DNA from: Zygaena filipendulae
Lineage: Eukaryota; Arthropoda; Insecta; Lepidoptera; Zygaenidae
DNA: 64,000 nt
Assembly: GCA_907165275.2 (NCBI GenBank)
Contig: OU015663.1
Span: forward strand, 5,406,501 to 5,470,500
Direction: 5' to 3'
Part shown: piece after piece, positions 24,600 through 37,854 of the stretch
How positions within the stretch are numbered: position 1 is the stretch's first letter
How the letters are laid out: each line of letters begins with the position of its first letter
The notes under the pieces: generated by a model
Seen by the model: only the letters and a program-made list of their open reading frames with translations
What the model was told of the DNA's origin: nothing
Databases searched by the model: none
Position numbers and translations under genes: made by a program

Positions 24600-24980
24600 G
24601 TTAGGTACTCGAAGACGAGTTGACCGATTTAGAAAATGGTTTTTTTGTTTGAAAGGGTAAGTATACTCCCAAGTTGGTCCCATTGTCACCAAATCAGGAT
24701 CTTATGATGGGATCTTGGAGCAATCGAGGGCCCTCTTCAAAAATTATAGGTAAACCTATACCGCTTTGGGTATTTCTTATAGTTATCATTGATTTGCTTT
24801 CAAGAGCAAAGGAACCCAACGCGGGCTTGGCATCGAATCCAAACCGATCAGTGGTAGCACAAACCAACCAGTAGTTTTGTCTTTTGGATTAAATCGGTAT
24901 TTTGTTATTTTTAGCTTTTTATTATGTGCATTTTTGTGTTTTTGGAAGTCGGTTTTAATTTTGTTTGTTAATTTTTTTTT
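24600..24980 (+). repeat. CCGACTTCC-type repeat, copy
   Basis: ACTCGAAGACGAGTTGACCG, GATGGGATCTTGGAGCAATC and the terminal TTTTTGGAAGTCGGTTTTAA. Same modules as 46891-48090. Confidence 0.6.
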
Positions 24981-25514
24981 ATTTACGAAACATCTTTAAA
25001 CGCGTCTGGGAAATAATTTTGTTGACACATAAAGTGGCGTACCTACATAATAAACCAAAGCCGCATTATTATCATTAAAAATTTCTATTCAATGTTTTCT
25101 AGGTGTTTGTAGTTTTCTCAACCTATTCTAATGAACAATGATCTGCTTTGGGTGAAAAATGTATTTCTTTGTAGTAAAAATTGACTAAATTAATAAGTAT
25201 AGATAAAATAGAAATAACATGTGCTTAGCCTGTGTTATTGCCTACCAACACGCGAATGAAACATTTGTAGTTTGTAAGGTTCAGCTGGTTAGCGTGTGTA
25301 CCTAATGAAATCTGAGCACAGCACTGTAAGTATATACCTAGTACTTAGCCTTGCTTAAGGGGAATGGTCTACAACTGTTTCCCATAGAAACTTGACAGAA
25401 AAAACGGCTTGTGCCAAAAAAGTCATAATCAATGTTTTATATTTCAGTTTTAATTAATTTTGCAACTACGAATAACTAAACAAATAATAAAATAATTATG
25501 TATCATATTTTCTT

Positions 25515-26050
25515 ATTTTTAATCGACTTCCCAAAAAACGAGATGGTGCTCAATTCGACTGTATGGTTTTTTTTTGGATCTTTGTTACGCGAAGATGGCT
25601 GGAACGATTTGGAAATTTCTTTTTTGTTTGATACTTTCTAGTCAGGATCAAGAAGTCAGGATCTGATGATGGGATCATGGAGAAAACGAGGATACTCTTA
25701 AATATACAGTATTTCATGGTTTGCGATTTGATTAGATAAATTTTCACTTTATTAAATAATAAACCAATCCTCTTAAAAGCAAAAAATAAAGACAATTTTA
25801 ACAAAAAAATTAAAACCGACTTCAAGACTCAAAATGCACTACACTAAAAAGTTAAAAATAACAAAATACCAATTTAATCCGAGAGACAAAAATGCACGCA
25901 ATATTATTATTGGTATTGTACTACCTACTGATCGTTCAGAAGTCGGTGCCAAGCTAAATACGCAATAAGTAGATTAGATTTAGAGGTGGAGGATTTAGAG
26001 GTAGCTTAAGTCCCAGGCAGACACAGGCTTGGCACCGACTTCTTATTTGA
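25515..26050. repeat. CCGACTTCC-type repeat with palindromic half
   Basis: GATCTGATGATGGGATCATG at 25650; AAAACCGACTTCAAGACTCA at 25813; then CAGAAGTCGGTGCCAAGCTA and, inverted, CAGGCTTGGCACCGACTTCT at 26022-26044, closing a palindrome. Confidence 0.6.
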
Positions 26051-26165
26051 AATAAGAGGTATAGGAAAGGAAACTTAAATTTCTAAATTTTCAAATATTA
26101 AACTCAAATTTTAAAGGAAAGTTTTTCTTCGAAGCTGACAATTTTACCATAATTATATTGTAAAT

Positions 26166-26354
26166 GTTCCCTGAGGTTTCAAGCGCGGTATTTGGAGTTC
26201 CCCCCGGGAATTCCGGGTTACAATATAGCCTATGACACTCACAAATAACGTGGCTTTCTATTGGTAAAACCATTTTCAAAATCGTATTAGTAAATCCAGA
26301 GATCACACCTAAAACCTCACAAACTCAAAAACTTTACCTCTTTATAATATTAGT
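26166..26354 (+). repeat. CCGCGG-head repeat, subfamily C, decayed head
   Basis: GAGGTTTCAAGCGCGG head; the body with ACAATATAGCCTATGACACT is intact, ending TTTATAATATTAGTGAGA. Confidence 0.6.
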
Positions 26355-26904
26355 GAGAAAAGGAGTAAGGTGTAATGAGACTGATTTAAAAACTTGAAAA
26401 GATGCAGTTACTACTTAAATCTATTTGAAAATCCATTGCTTCTTTTTAAGTACGTTATAATACAAGTTTTACTAACTTACTTGTCGAAAGGTGGAGGTTA
26501 TCAGAGGCGTACCGAGCGGGTCATCGAGTGTTTTAGCCAAGCCGCCTCGAGGGCACTCTGCAAACGACTGAGGACTGCCCTCCAATAGAACTTAGTTGGA
26601 AAGCACTTCATGTTTGTTACTAGATTAACACACGGTATGTGGATCAGGTTTAGTTGGAAAATCACGAGTGGACTTTTGAATTGCCAGACAGTTCTTACTA
26701 GTTACGTCAGTTGAAGTGCTCCGTAGCCAAATGTTAGAACTTCGACCGACTGTTGATATTCTTGTATAAAACTTTTTAACTAGCAGTTTTTATTTTGATG
26801 GTATGGATTACAGCTTAAATTATGACGAAAGAAAAAAAAAGAAAGAAAAGGAGTTTACTGGTCCCCATAAAAAACGAACAAAATAATAAACATTTCAAAT
26901 AAAC

Positions 26905-27062
26905 AAAATTTTAACAAAAAAATTAAAACCGACTTCCAAAAACACAAAACTAGAAATATAAAAATAAAAAGCTAAAAATAACCACATACCGATTTAATCC
27001 AAAAGACAAAAACACACGTAATATTATTATTGGTTTGTGCTACCACTGATCAGTTTGAATTT
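26905..27062 (-). repeat. CCGACTTCC-type repeat, terminal arm
   Basis: TTAAAACCGACTTCCAAAAA, AAAAAGCTAAAAATAACC and GGTTTGTGCTACCACTGATC: one arm only, matching 47710-47860. Confidence 0.6.
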
Positions 27063-27077
27063 ATATTTATATAATAC

Positions 27078-27319
27078 TAGCTGTCCCCCGCGATTTCATC
27101 CGCGGTAATTTCGGAGTTACCGCAGTAATTCCGGGAAAAAAGTGCTGTAGTTTACGGTGATAAGCAGTTCCCCGCATTAATTCCGGAGTTCCCGCGGGAA
27201 TTCCGGGATAAAAACTATCCTATCTTTTAAGTTGGAAAATTTTATCAAAATCCGTTCAATAATTTCGGAGTCCATCGCGGACAAACAACGTGACACGTGA
27301 TTTATGTATATATATTAGA
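27078..27319 (+). repeat. CCGCGG-head repeat, subfamily D, first of a tandem pair
   Basis: Head CTGTCCCCCGCGATTTCATC; tail GTCCATCGCGGACAAACAAC then GTGACACGTGATTTA. It carries an extra partial head in the middle (CAGTTCCCCGCATTAATTCC near 27166), so it may itself be a chimera. Confidence 0.7.
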
Positions 27320-27510
27320 CTAGCTGTCCCCCGCGATTTCATCCGCGGTAATTTCTGAGTTCCCGCGGGAATTCCGGGATAAAAACTATCCTATCTTTAA
27401 GTTGGATCATATTATAAAATGGTTACAAAATTTTATCAAAATCCGTTCAGTAGTTTCGGAGTCCATCGCGGACAAACAACGTGACACGTGATTTATATAT
27501 ACATATTAAG
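27320..27510 (+). repeat. CCGCGG-head repeat, subfamily D, second of a tandem pair
   Basis: Starts where the first copy ends. Same tail TCCATCGCGGACAAACAACG. It lacks the extra inner head and has a 23-bp segment (GGATCATATTATAAAATGGT region) missing from copy one. Confidence 0.7.
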
Positions 27511-29841
27511 ATAAATTGTGTTCATATGATACACCATAATTGTCGTGTGATGATGTTTCGAATATGTATAACGTAACTATAGATTAGTTTTGTGTTTAAA
27601 AAATAGACCGACCTTTCTACTCTAGGTATATACATACCTACTAAATAGATTGTTTTTGTATAAAAAAAAATAAAAATCAGTCATATCTCTGAAAATATTG
27701 CTAACGCAAAAATAGACTTTATACGTAGGTATTACTTACAATAGAGAAACAGAAAATATTCTTTAAGTGTATTCATAAATTTCACGCTAGTGGTCCGGGC
27801 CGAACCGCAGGACGCGGCTATTTAATCTACATATAATATATTAGGTATAGTGATATTGATGGTTTGATTAAAATACGAAACTACTCATCGTGACCGACCG
27901 CTGTATAAATCATGCATAATCTGCCGCCCAACTGGGTACAAAGTGGTCCTTCCGCAAATTATTAAAGCGGCGACCTTTGATGCCAGTGACCAGGACCCTT
28001 TCTCTCGGTTGATTAGTCTAAAACTAATTTGATTTTATGCCTTAGTATTGGATTTTCAACGTTGTTGGTTTACCGGACACTTTAATAACTTGTAAGTACC
28101 GACTTGGAAACGTAGTTTAACGTCCAGTCTAAGTTACTAACTTGAATTATTAATTTATACTATTGTTTATTATTTTTCATGAGCTACCTTGCGTTTTTAG
28201 TTTAAAAAAATGTATATTTAATATTTAAAAAAAAAATATTTTTCTTTTTGTTACAATTTCTAATTAAAATTCAGTATGGCGCTGAAATTGGATCAGTTCC
28301 TCTATTGCGTAACGCAAATGTGTACCTTCTATTGATGGTATTTTTTTAATTCAGATGAGGTTACCTATAGATGAATCAAACTTCAAGCATTATAATTAAA
28401 ATAGATTTAATCACTGTCGCATAAATATGATAAACAGCACAGCAATCAGAAACAAATGTGTGAATTGCGTGCGCGTATCGTCGGCGACCTATCAGCATCT
28501 TATCGCTATACCGTGAAACCTAAATAACGCTATTGGAACTCTAACCTCACTACAGGGCCACGCCGCGCCGCGCCGCCCCGATGCCACTGCGATACAACAA
28601 AATTATCCATCACATTTTACTCCACGAAGTCCACTAGTTATGTTGCCCGAACGAGCTCGCTAAACTTTATCTTACAATAAATTAGTTGGAAAAGTGGCGT
28701 AACCATTGATTTGTTAAAGAAAAAGGTAAGGAGGTTGGCGCAAGAATGTTCCTCGGCGCTTTCTGCGAGGTTCCGACACTTCCACCGTTTAAGGTCTCTA
28801 ACGAGCGATAAAATTCTCCCAAATTCCTTTTTAACTGCTAACAGAGTTTACCTGCGGGTTGGTAAATACGGGCCCACGTTTGGTCTCCGAATTGTGATTC
28901 GGAATTTGAAAAATAACAAGAATAATTCTCGTTATTTAGAGTTGACCCCTCAGCCAGTGCCTGCTGCGTGTAATTGGAGATGACGACGAGAGGCCAAGTG
29001 TCTCGTGAAATCTCATTATGCCCAGAAAAAGAAGAAAAATAATATTATTAAATATTTTAGCGTTGGTTCTTTGTAAGAACATGAAAAACTATGAGTTTAA
29101 CCTACGTATAAACTTTTATCTCTATCAGTTTATTAAACTTTAATTTTTAATTTTATAGGTACCTAAAATTCAAATTGTTTGATCTTTTTTAAATAGGGTA
29201 TCAAGGTTAGAATTTTTGTTTGAATGAACGAAACAAATAAAACTGCTAATACTTGTATTTGGCGATAAAAGGCATTTTGACACATAAAAAGGCATTTTGT
29301 CACTTCAAGGAAAAGGAGAATAATATAACGACTGATGGACGGGAAAATCTTTTAGAAAGGCATTAAAGAATGGGTGTAATAAATGGATCAAATAGGTGTG
29401 TGTCGCGGAGTTGTTACCCGTGCTAAACAGAGCATGTAAAAGAAGAAAGTAGTGGGACAAGTGTAGCGTCACGGTTGAACAAATTGATGTTCCTAATGGC
29501 CGCCATTACAGACATTGTGTGCGCTCGATCGAACATAAAGGTCGGTGCGAGCCGCGCCCGGGATCTGCTTCTAAAGAAAAAGTATGAAAGGCAATATTCA
29601 TAAATTTGTGAAAAGCTATGTGATTTGAAAAAAAAACCCATTTCACGATATACGTACGTTGTTTATTATTTATTTCATTTGACCATTTGTTTGATCTGAA
29701 TTTACGTAGGTAGGTAGGTATATAGACATCTTACAGTGTTTGTCTATGTGTACGTTAAACCTTTGCTTTCCCAAAAAGACTTCAAGTTAATTTATATCAA
29801 TGGATGGATTGTACGTATAGGTATTATACAGATATTTTTAA
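27511..29841. other. non-coding; GC-rich block at 28.7-29.0 kb
   Basis: 28540-28600 has GCCGCGCCGCGCCGCCCCGA. 28700-28990 is balanced and non-repetitive (AGGTTCCGACACTTCCACCG; GGTAAATACGGGCCCACGTT), with an open 90-codon frame on the plus strand that lacks any recognised motif. A conserved non-coding block is the likelier reading. Confidence 0.4.
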
Positions 29842-29998
29842 CAAGCGGTTCCCCGCGGTTTTATCAGATGTTAATATCAGAGTTTCTGCGTATGTCTATG
29901 CAAAAATTCATCATTATTTTGTTGAGCCGTTAACGCTTGAAATCATAACAAACTAATAAACTCACATTCGCATTTTTTATAAATTGTGCATTTTGTAA
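29842..29998 (+). repeat. CCGCGG-head repeat, internally deleted
   Basis: GCGGTTCCCCGCGGTTTTAT head joined early to CTATGCAAAAATTCATCATT and GAGCCGTTAACGCTTGAAAT; the middle is missing. Confidence 0.6.
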
Positions 29999-31070
29999 TT
30001 GTGAAAATATCAGTTTACAATTGAAAATAATCAATATAGAGATATGAATATTAATGTAAATTATGTGTATCTATGTTATGGAAGTTACGTATAGTGGAGG
30101 TGACTGTAAAGTAACTATTAAAACGTACAAGTAATGAAGTAACGTCCATAAAGTCAAACGTGTGTTGCTGACAAGTAGGTAATGTCGATAACATCTAATA
30201 GAACTAATTTAAGTTCACCAAAGTTTCCGTCACAACAGTGTAGACTGTAGACCGTAGCATAGTAAAACGAAAGCCTTGTTTAGCGAGGAATTGGCAAATA
30301 AAAGTTATCTGAAAAGTCGGCAGCCACAAGCAACTTAGCAACTGTCTTCAGGTTGGTAAGAGAGAACTCGATTAAGAACGTAGAAAAAGTAATGAGAAAT
30401 CTTAGTATGAAAAAGTTCGTTCAAGCACAAGTTTAATTAAGCATTGATATACGACATGAACGTCCTTTCAACGCAACCGAGAACGACCTTTGACGTGTGC
30501 CAACGAAGGATAATTACGACGAAACTTGAAATTGTAGCAAGCGTTGCGGAAAAAGGCAGTCTAGTGAGATTATCACCAATGTGAGCTAACGATCCCATAT
30601 GATATCTATGTGGGACACAAATATTAGGTATGTTACCGGTATAATTTGAAGTAAAACATTTATTACCACTGGTTTGAAAGGTTTCTGTAAGAACTTTGTT
30701 GTTGTTTTTCAAAAGTTCACGATTGATACACGAACCTGGTTTTTTATTTGAGATGTTTATGAAATTAACAATTATTTTATTTACAAACAAGAATCACCGA
30801 AAATCTTGCACGATGTTATTTACAGAAATGTAATAAAGGAATATAGAAAAACAATATAAAGAATAGTTCGTATTACTAGGGCCCTTGTTCTATCCAGAGA
30901 GATGCTTTGAAACGGGCTTTGAAGATCATTGTCTAGCGACCGTATGCTAAATTTCAAAGTGGTAGGTATAGTGCTTACCTTACCCCGGTAGGGTTGTCAA
31001 AGATTGAAAAAAATATAATCTCTTACGCATTATTGAATAAAGATCAAGGACTTTAGATATGACTAAATCG

Positions 31071-31106
31071 AAATCCGAACGTATTATATCATATACGTTC
31101 GGATTT
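31071..31106. repeat. perfect 14-bp hairpin
   Basis: AAATCCGAACGTAT and ATACGTTCGGATTT around an 8-base loop, followed by T7. Bacterial-terminator-like in form, but that role does not apply here. Confidence 0.7.
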
Positions 31107-31149
31107 TTTTACGAAATAAAATGCTGATATGAGATTGTTTGTCAACCTA

Positions 31150-31236
31150 TGACCTACGCCTTAACTGTATACGTATGCTGTAAATCTTTGTGTTGTGTCA
31201 AATAAAGTTTTTTCAATTTCAATTTCAATTTCAACT
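31150..31236 (+). mobile_element. retroposon 3' end with TTTCAA tail
   Basis: ...TCTTTGTGTTGTGTCAAATAAAG followed by four copies of a TTTCAA hexamer. The arrangement of AATAAAG plus short tandem tail indicates a retrotransposed 3' terminus; only the end is present. Confidence 0.5.
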
Positions 31237-32437
31237 ACATACTCAACCGATTGTCATGAAATTTCGTATATTGTGAGGGGTACAGAAAAGGTCACAGGTT
31301 ATACCGTTTATGCAGAAAAAGTACCTACTGATTCTGACGGAAAATTGATTTACCAATCTACATAAATGCGAGTGAAGTCATGGCCCAAAACTTGTGGTAG
31401 CTAATAAATAAAGTCCCGTAATAAACTTATTCCAACTAGTTAGACCAGTAGTCCGATGATCGAATGTGTATAACAAATAAGTGTAAACATCCTTCTCTAA
31501 AATTCTAATAACACTTTAAAGAAGGCTTCAACTTTTCTTCATACGGATAGTGTACGGGAGCAGACGATGCTAAATGGGGATTTACTCGAGCGTCGTTGGG
31601 ACCTATTGGGTTTTGAAGATTAGGAGGTAGAAACAAAATAAGGTTATATGATGTTTTTTCTTTTACTTGTGTGTTCAGCTTCTACAGGCTTTCAAAAATG
31701 TAAAAAAAATTGTTACATGGAAAATACTCTAGCGCGTCAGATATTTATAGTGCATATAATATGAATATGCTCAACAGTGTCTCTCTCTGATGATAGAAGT
31801 ATGTTAATCTGCTGGTTTACACGGTGGAAGCCGTCGTACGGAAGGGCCAAAAATTAAGAAAAAAAATATATTCGAGCGCATTAGATTTTGAGAGGGGATG
31901 TTAAGTGAACCCAAAAGACGTACCCGAGTATTTTTAGCTATTTTTTTTTTGCTATTCTAATCGGTTATCCTAGACATACAGGGCCTATATTTGGTGGAGG
32001 TACTGACGCGCTTTAGTAACTAACAAAATCACTTCTTGGGCTCCCCTACTATAGTTACGTACATTATATATTATGGTACGTATAACGGTTATTTACTTCA
32101 CGTTTTCAGTTCTATAACAATCGTACTCCGGTCACCTATTATAAACTTCAGCGCTATAACGCAGTTCCCCAGCCCTGGTGTTGCGCTGTAAGTAAGGACA
32201 GCTTTGCTTAGAATACGGTTCACTTTGCTACCATTTGTGAGTTTGGCTGACTTGCCCAAACTTCCTCTATTCTGTTCGGGATGCTTGTTAGCGCGACTTC
32301 TGCGGTTGTCCGATACATAGACAACGTTGTGTTAATGGTTTAAAGTTTTTTTAAATTCAATTAACCTATTGCTATGACGAACGTCCAGTAATCAGTACAT
32401 ATATCTTGTTTTTTGAATGTAAATAAAAATCCTTGGC

Positions 32438-32545
32438 ATAAATGCGAATCGAGTTTGTTTGTTGTTTGTTACGCTTTGCCGCTTTATCGGCTCAACCGAT
32501 CATAATGAAATTTTGCATAGGCATAGGTGAAATTTTACACTCATG
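32438..32545 (-). repeat. CCGCGG-head repeat, tail fragment
   Basis: GAGTTTGTTTGTTGTTTGTT, ACGCTTTGCCGCTTTATCGG and ACCGATCATAATGAAATTTT are the complement of the family 3' end; the head is absent. Confidence 0.55.
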
Positions 32546-32639
32546 TGAATGGAGCGAAACGGCCAAGCCACATATTCTGTCTAAAGTGTAGAGTTTGAGA
32601 AGTTAGGCCTTGTAGAGTTAGGGTGTGTAGAGTTATAAG

Positions 32640-33190
32640 CTTGGCTCTACATGAGATCTGATAACTTTTTGACAGTGCCCGTCATATAGACTCGTCTTGG
32701 CATCATTTTACATGAATATGTTTTTGGTGGGATTTCATTTATTTTTGTAAGTCAAAATAGCGGAATTCTCATACAAACTTCCATCCCCTACTTTAAGGGG
32801 TTGGGGGATAAAAGATACAAGTTGTATAATTTTTTTTTGTTTGTGTATTAATACTAATACGGACATGCTAAGTTTCAGCTTTCTAGGACTTTAGGAAATA
32901 CCCTAATTTAAAATTTTTAAATTAAAGAATTTTGATGATCATCAGTGAGTCAGTGACGAAATCAGGGTTTTTTAGATATCAATAAAATCTAACATATAAG
33001 AGCTATGCAATTAAAACTTTATATGTTTGATAAGTCCGCTATTGACAACATATCCCGAGAATTTCGTTTATCTGGTATAATCCAAACCCAAGTTATAAGG
33101 GTTCAAAAAAACGACGAAACGCTTCAAGATAGGTAGCGCTCCCGCTTCGCTTGACTCGTCTTGGCGGGGGCACTACCGTGCCCCCAGATT
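32640..33190. repeat. unassigned dispersed repeat
   Basis: ACATGAATATGTTTTTGGTG, TACAAACTTCCATCCCCTAC and a terminal GGCGGGGGCACTACCGTGCC look like an old lepidopteran repeat; I recognise the style but cannot name the family. No open frame of interest. Confidence 0.35.
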
Positions 33191-36100
33191 AATTAATTTA
33201 TTAATTTAATTTATTAATATATGCCTAATACCTTTACGGACTTATTTTTTATTCAGAGCGCAAACTGACAAATTAAACTTAAATGAGTTTTATTAAACAT
33301 CTATTTTTTATAGCACAAAAAAGTTAAGTAATCGTTAACGAAAAATGTTTACTTTGAAATCGATTTTATGGCTATTCCGCCCGGGAGGGGGTTTCACCCC
33401 CGCTGCACAGCGCCGCATTCACCGCACGGCGCGCGCGCCCATTGATAAAATATTATTACGAATAGATAGTGTCCATATTTGCTGATTCAAAGTCGGATAA
33501 AAACATATAAGCAAAAAGTTTTGAACAAATAATGGATGGAATGGAAATGTATTCTATTACTGATACTGAACCAACAAAATGTTTTTGCACAATACAAAAA
33601 AAAATATTCCTGTATAGGTAGAGTAAGTTTATAAAATAAATAAAATGATTTTTCGATTCAATTATAGAAACAAATTTTTAATACTTAATAATACGTTGTT
33701 TTTAGATAAACCTACAAAGGTATTTTAACACCTTTAAAAATTCTTAAACGAAAAATACTGTAACTGTACTTATATATTTTCCTTAAATAAAAAAAATAAA
33801 AAAAAATTGTTGGAAACAAATAGCTTATGGGCCATATGAAACTGAGCAAAAATGACAGTTACCATAAACTTTGAGAGATTTGAAAATTTTATCGCCATAT
33901 ACACGTCAAAGTGTGCTATGAGTTTGACGCGGCACGCTTTACGACTGTATGAAACTCATTCCAAATGCTATTCGCAGAAAATATAAAAAAAAAATCAAGT
34001 CTTTTAATGAAATTTTATAACGCAATCGTGGCTCTTTCGTTCTCAAATAAAAAGAATGGAAACACGAGTATGTATACAAGGGCCTTTATGGGGTTGTTTT
34101 GTTGACCGTATTTTTGTGTCTTTTATATGCATACTTTTTTATTTAACTTTTATCTTTCTATTTTTAGTCTATAGTATAAAGCGGCAACAAAGTTTGGAGA
34201 TTTCAAGAAGTTTTATTAGATTAATTTTTAGCTACTTATTATGTATATATAGTACACCACAGATCAGTAATTATTAACGTGATACGCGTTCAAACAAACA
34301 AACAGGCAAAAAACAATTTTTCAAAAATGATTGGTATATCTTTTGACCTACTCTCCTTGCTTTTAAATAAATAATATTTCTAATCTACAGTCTTTAGTGT
34401 TATTATAAGCATATACATTGTACAGATATAGTTCATTAGAATTTCATTCTTCATCCCCTAATGAGAATTGATACATACTCTTAATCCGGCCTATGGACTC
34501 TGGATTGTGAGTGAGTAACATAAAGAATAACGGGCGATTTGGTGCAGGGATCGCTTTACACGGGGTGCGACATGATGACAAAGTATTACTTGGCTGTGGT
34601 GTGGCGGGGACAATAAATACAGCTCGCAACGTGGAAGCGGGCACGGTCTGGCGCGCAGCGCGCGGGAGCGGGCTGAGCGGGCGGCGCGCGTGACGCACCA
34701 CGGAGCAGGGGCGCCCACAGAACAGATAGACGGGACATCAACTCAGTTTAGTATGGAAGCTATGGTGGGTTGAGATAAGGAGAACCATCTCTGTGTATGA
34801 AAAGTGTCCGCCGAGAAGAATCAAATTTGTGTTAGCACTACGGTAGCAAAAGAAAAATTTTAAAGATTAGAGTAACTTCACCAATGATGTTAAATTTTCC
34901 AACTTGGCACTCCTTACTCCGCTTATAACTGCTAAATTCATATCATTCTCTCTTGCTACGCTAGCGCTATTTTGGTGAGTTATTGCTGGCTACAGCTGGA
35001 CACTTTTTCAGCTTGTTCCCCGTATAAGATGAGGTTACCTCTATTCTCCATAATGGAAACAAATGAAAACCAGTGTCTCTGGCACACAAAACTATTCACC
35101 ACGGACAAAATCATATATTCAAGTAAATAACTTTTTTACTCATTCACTGTTTTCAAAATTCACAGTTTTGGGATTTCAAAAAAATATACTTGAGATGCCA
35201 GCGAAAGAAGTTTTGGGTAAGTCAGAGCATTTGTTTTACCTTCCTTTGTAACCGTGGCGCGCCTGCCCCGCCTACATGTCCTCTCTCTAGTTAATTTATT
35301 TTTCTAGGTGGGGGTGCCAGCCCCCCTTAGCCAAGTTGACAATCTATGATCGTTAGCGCTTTATAGAAAACTAAGAAACGTATCATCCTGTCATGGGGTC
35401 ACGAAAAATCCCCAATGAAAAGTCCAATTTTTCGCGACCACGTGACATGACAGTTTGCTTGACCACTTTTAGTTTCTCATATTTAAATAACTTGCAGCCC
35501 AGTGCATTGCACCACATGAAATTCGAAGCAGCATCACAATAGAAACGAGCGACACGACGCCACAGTCTCAGTGGACATGTTGCGACACGGATACACGGTC
35601 ACGTGATTATTATACGTGTTCACTTGCTGGTAACGTTGTTGTATTAATTCACCCTTGTAGGGTTAAAATTTAAACATAGGTACTAAGTAAACCAGAAATT
35701 ATAAAGCTGTTAAAGTGGAGAGTTCAATTCTATTTATAAATAATTATGGATAACTATGGAGAATTAAGAGGAAGTGGTCCTCACCATTGAATGATTCTAG
35801 GTAAAGTTTTTATTAACTTAGTAAAAAAATTCTAAATCCTTGTCTTTAATGGTCTGATATTGCACTATGTTGCAATTCTAACTCTTTGTTACTTAAAGTG
35901 GCGAAAGGGACTCATTATACTTATACAACTGAAATTGCTGAGTCAATATCAAAAAGAACAATTTTTTGTTAGTTTACTTTGAACCGAAGCAACTTAGGAA
36001 GTTTTTAATGAACATAATTTCCCTTAAACTATTAAATTTATTAAATGATTCGATATAACAGTATATACTGTAAACCTATCTTAGTAGTAGTATGTTCGGT

Positions 36101-36839
36101 TTTTCCTCATTTATTTAATTTGAAAATCATTGATTACAAAGAACTGTTCGCGTAAGCGCGTTTTTAAGAGTAATAAAAATTGAGGAGTCTAGGTACTCGT
36201 TGCCACCTTTCCGACTTAAGTGACTTGTGTGGTTGTCTGTATGTCGAAAATAATATTTGGGTGCGAACCCTGCTAGGAATATTGGCAGCAACCTCGGCTG
36301 ACCCGCTGCGGCCCGCTCGTTAAGGCGAGCCCGGTGATATTTTCCAATTATTGACTTCCTTATACGGTGCCAACTGACGTTTACTTCTTATTACCCAACA
36401 AGAGCGGAGGAGGAGAGCTTTTTTCAACTATATTTTGTGTGTATCACTGTTTTTTGGTAGTGAATTGCACGCGTGTGCTTTTATGTGTTGTAGATACTTA
36501 TTGTGTATGAGTGTTTTCGAAATGATTGTTTACTTTTGTTACTGTTGACAGCACACACAGCTAGAAACTGTTGCAATTTCAGTTTTCTTATGACATAATG
36601 TAAAGGATAAGTAGAAATTGCTTAAAAGTTAATTTGCGTGAATATTAACTAATTGTAAGTCCACAATGTACAGACAAAATACTGTTTTCTTTCTTTTTTT
36701 GAGAATTCTGATTAAGTAGTACGTAACGCATTACCGGCTGAACCAAACCGACGCATACCAAATATGTTATACTTTTGTATCCATCGAGCTACGTCCTACG
36801 TCTCTGCAGTTTAGTATGAACTCTTATGATCAGGTGCAA
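33191..36839. other. non-coding with three GC-rich spots
   Basis: 33378-33450 (CCCGGGAGGGGGTTTCACCC), 34505-34730 (GCGCAGCGCGCGGGAGCGGG) and 36250-36340 (CGCTGCGGCCCGCTCGTTAA) stand out. The 34.6 kb island could be a promoter or first exon of an unseen gene, but no start-plus-frame of substance is visible. Confidence 0.4.
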
Positions 36840-36990
36840 GGGCCGTATTTTTGAATCGTTCGAATTACTTTCGCACACGGAATCGCAAGATTCGCATGCG
36901 AATGTTCAGAAAATAGGGATATGAGCATTCGCATGCGAATTTCGGGATTCCGTGTGCGAGAGTAATTCGAACGATTCATAAATATGGCCC
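36840..36990. mobile_element. foldback MITE with 65-bp arms
   Basis: Arms 36840-36904 and 36926-36990 pair with about six mismatches, around a loop of about 21 bp. Ends read GGGCCGTATTTTTGAATCGT and, inverted, GGGCCATATTTATGAATCGT. Each arm holds the perfect palindrome ATTCGCATGCGAAT. No target duplication could be confirmed. Confidence 0.75.
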
Positions 36991-37309
36991 CCTTTCCTAA
37001 TACGAGTACGTTTCGTCACGTCGTGGAAAATCACATAGGGATGTAAAGAGATGTAAGGAGCTGAATGTGAAAACGTAAAGGCTAAATTAATGACGGAATA
37101 CAATATATGAAACTAATTAGTAAACAGTATAGGTAACCACTTCAATATTTCTAAGACTTTGCAAAAAAATCTATACTTATATTATTATAATAAAAGAGTA
37201 GAATCCGCGATTCTGTACATTGAATATTTTTACCATTGAATTTTACCGAAAATTGCGAAGGGTCGATAAAAGAAGAGTACCTTACCAACCACAAAAAGTT
37301 TTTAAAATT

Positions 37310-37487
37310 CTTTTCTGTCCGTCTGTCTATTGGAGAGAATCTCTAAATTTACTCAACAGATTGTTATGCGGTTTTCACAGGTAGGTTAAACTTAGCTTAG
37401 AGCAACATAAAGGCTTTGTTTCATTTAAATCGGATGTCGGGAAATCTGAAATTAACGCGTGTGAAATCGCAGGGAACAGCTAGTAGG
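37310..37487 (-). repeat. CCGCGG-head repeat, diverged minus copy
   Basis: From TCTGTCCGTCTGTCTATTGG (tail) to AACGCGTGTGAAATCGCAGG and GAACAGCTAG (head). Confidence 0.6.
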
Positions 37488-37854
37488 TACGTTGATAATC
37501 GCCAACACTTAATAACTTTCTAACGGCTTTCTAATTCGATGCGCGATGGTCTTATGCTTTTAGCCAGATTACAGATATTTCGTTGATGATGATTGGAGAG
37601 TTCAATTTTAGGTGTAGTTAAATTATTAGGTATAGTCTTTGATAAGATTCTTTCTGCTCAATGTAAATTAAGATCAATGACAACATATTATGCTGCCGAT
37701 ATACATAGGTACTTTTAAATCAGCAATTAATTATGTAAAAAAAAGATAGCTAAGTACCTAATTAAACTCATTCGGATATTATGTAAATTTCGTTTTTATT
37801 CTCGTGATAGCTCTGTTGGTCTGGAATATAAAATTTCCTTTATAATTATTACAG

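Larger units (their letters stand above)
29999..32437. other. non-coding
   Basis: A 117-codon minus frame at 30437-30790 has no recognised domain. A minus-oriented CCGCGG-family tail remnant is likely at 31235-31375 (CATACTCAACCGATTGTCAT). Confidence 0.4.

Noticed and set aside
30437..30790. 117-codon minus frame
   Set aside because: No motif, no splice context and composition like its surroundings.
31071..31113. rho-independent terminator-like hairpin plus T run
   Set aside because: The genome is eukaryotic; such terminators have no expected role, and no gene lies upstream.
34444..34718. Arg/Ala-rich frames on both strands
   Set aside because: Open only because the DNA is GC-rich and stop codons are rare; no domain-like content.
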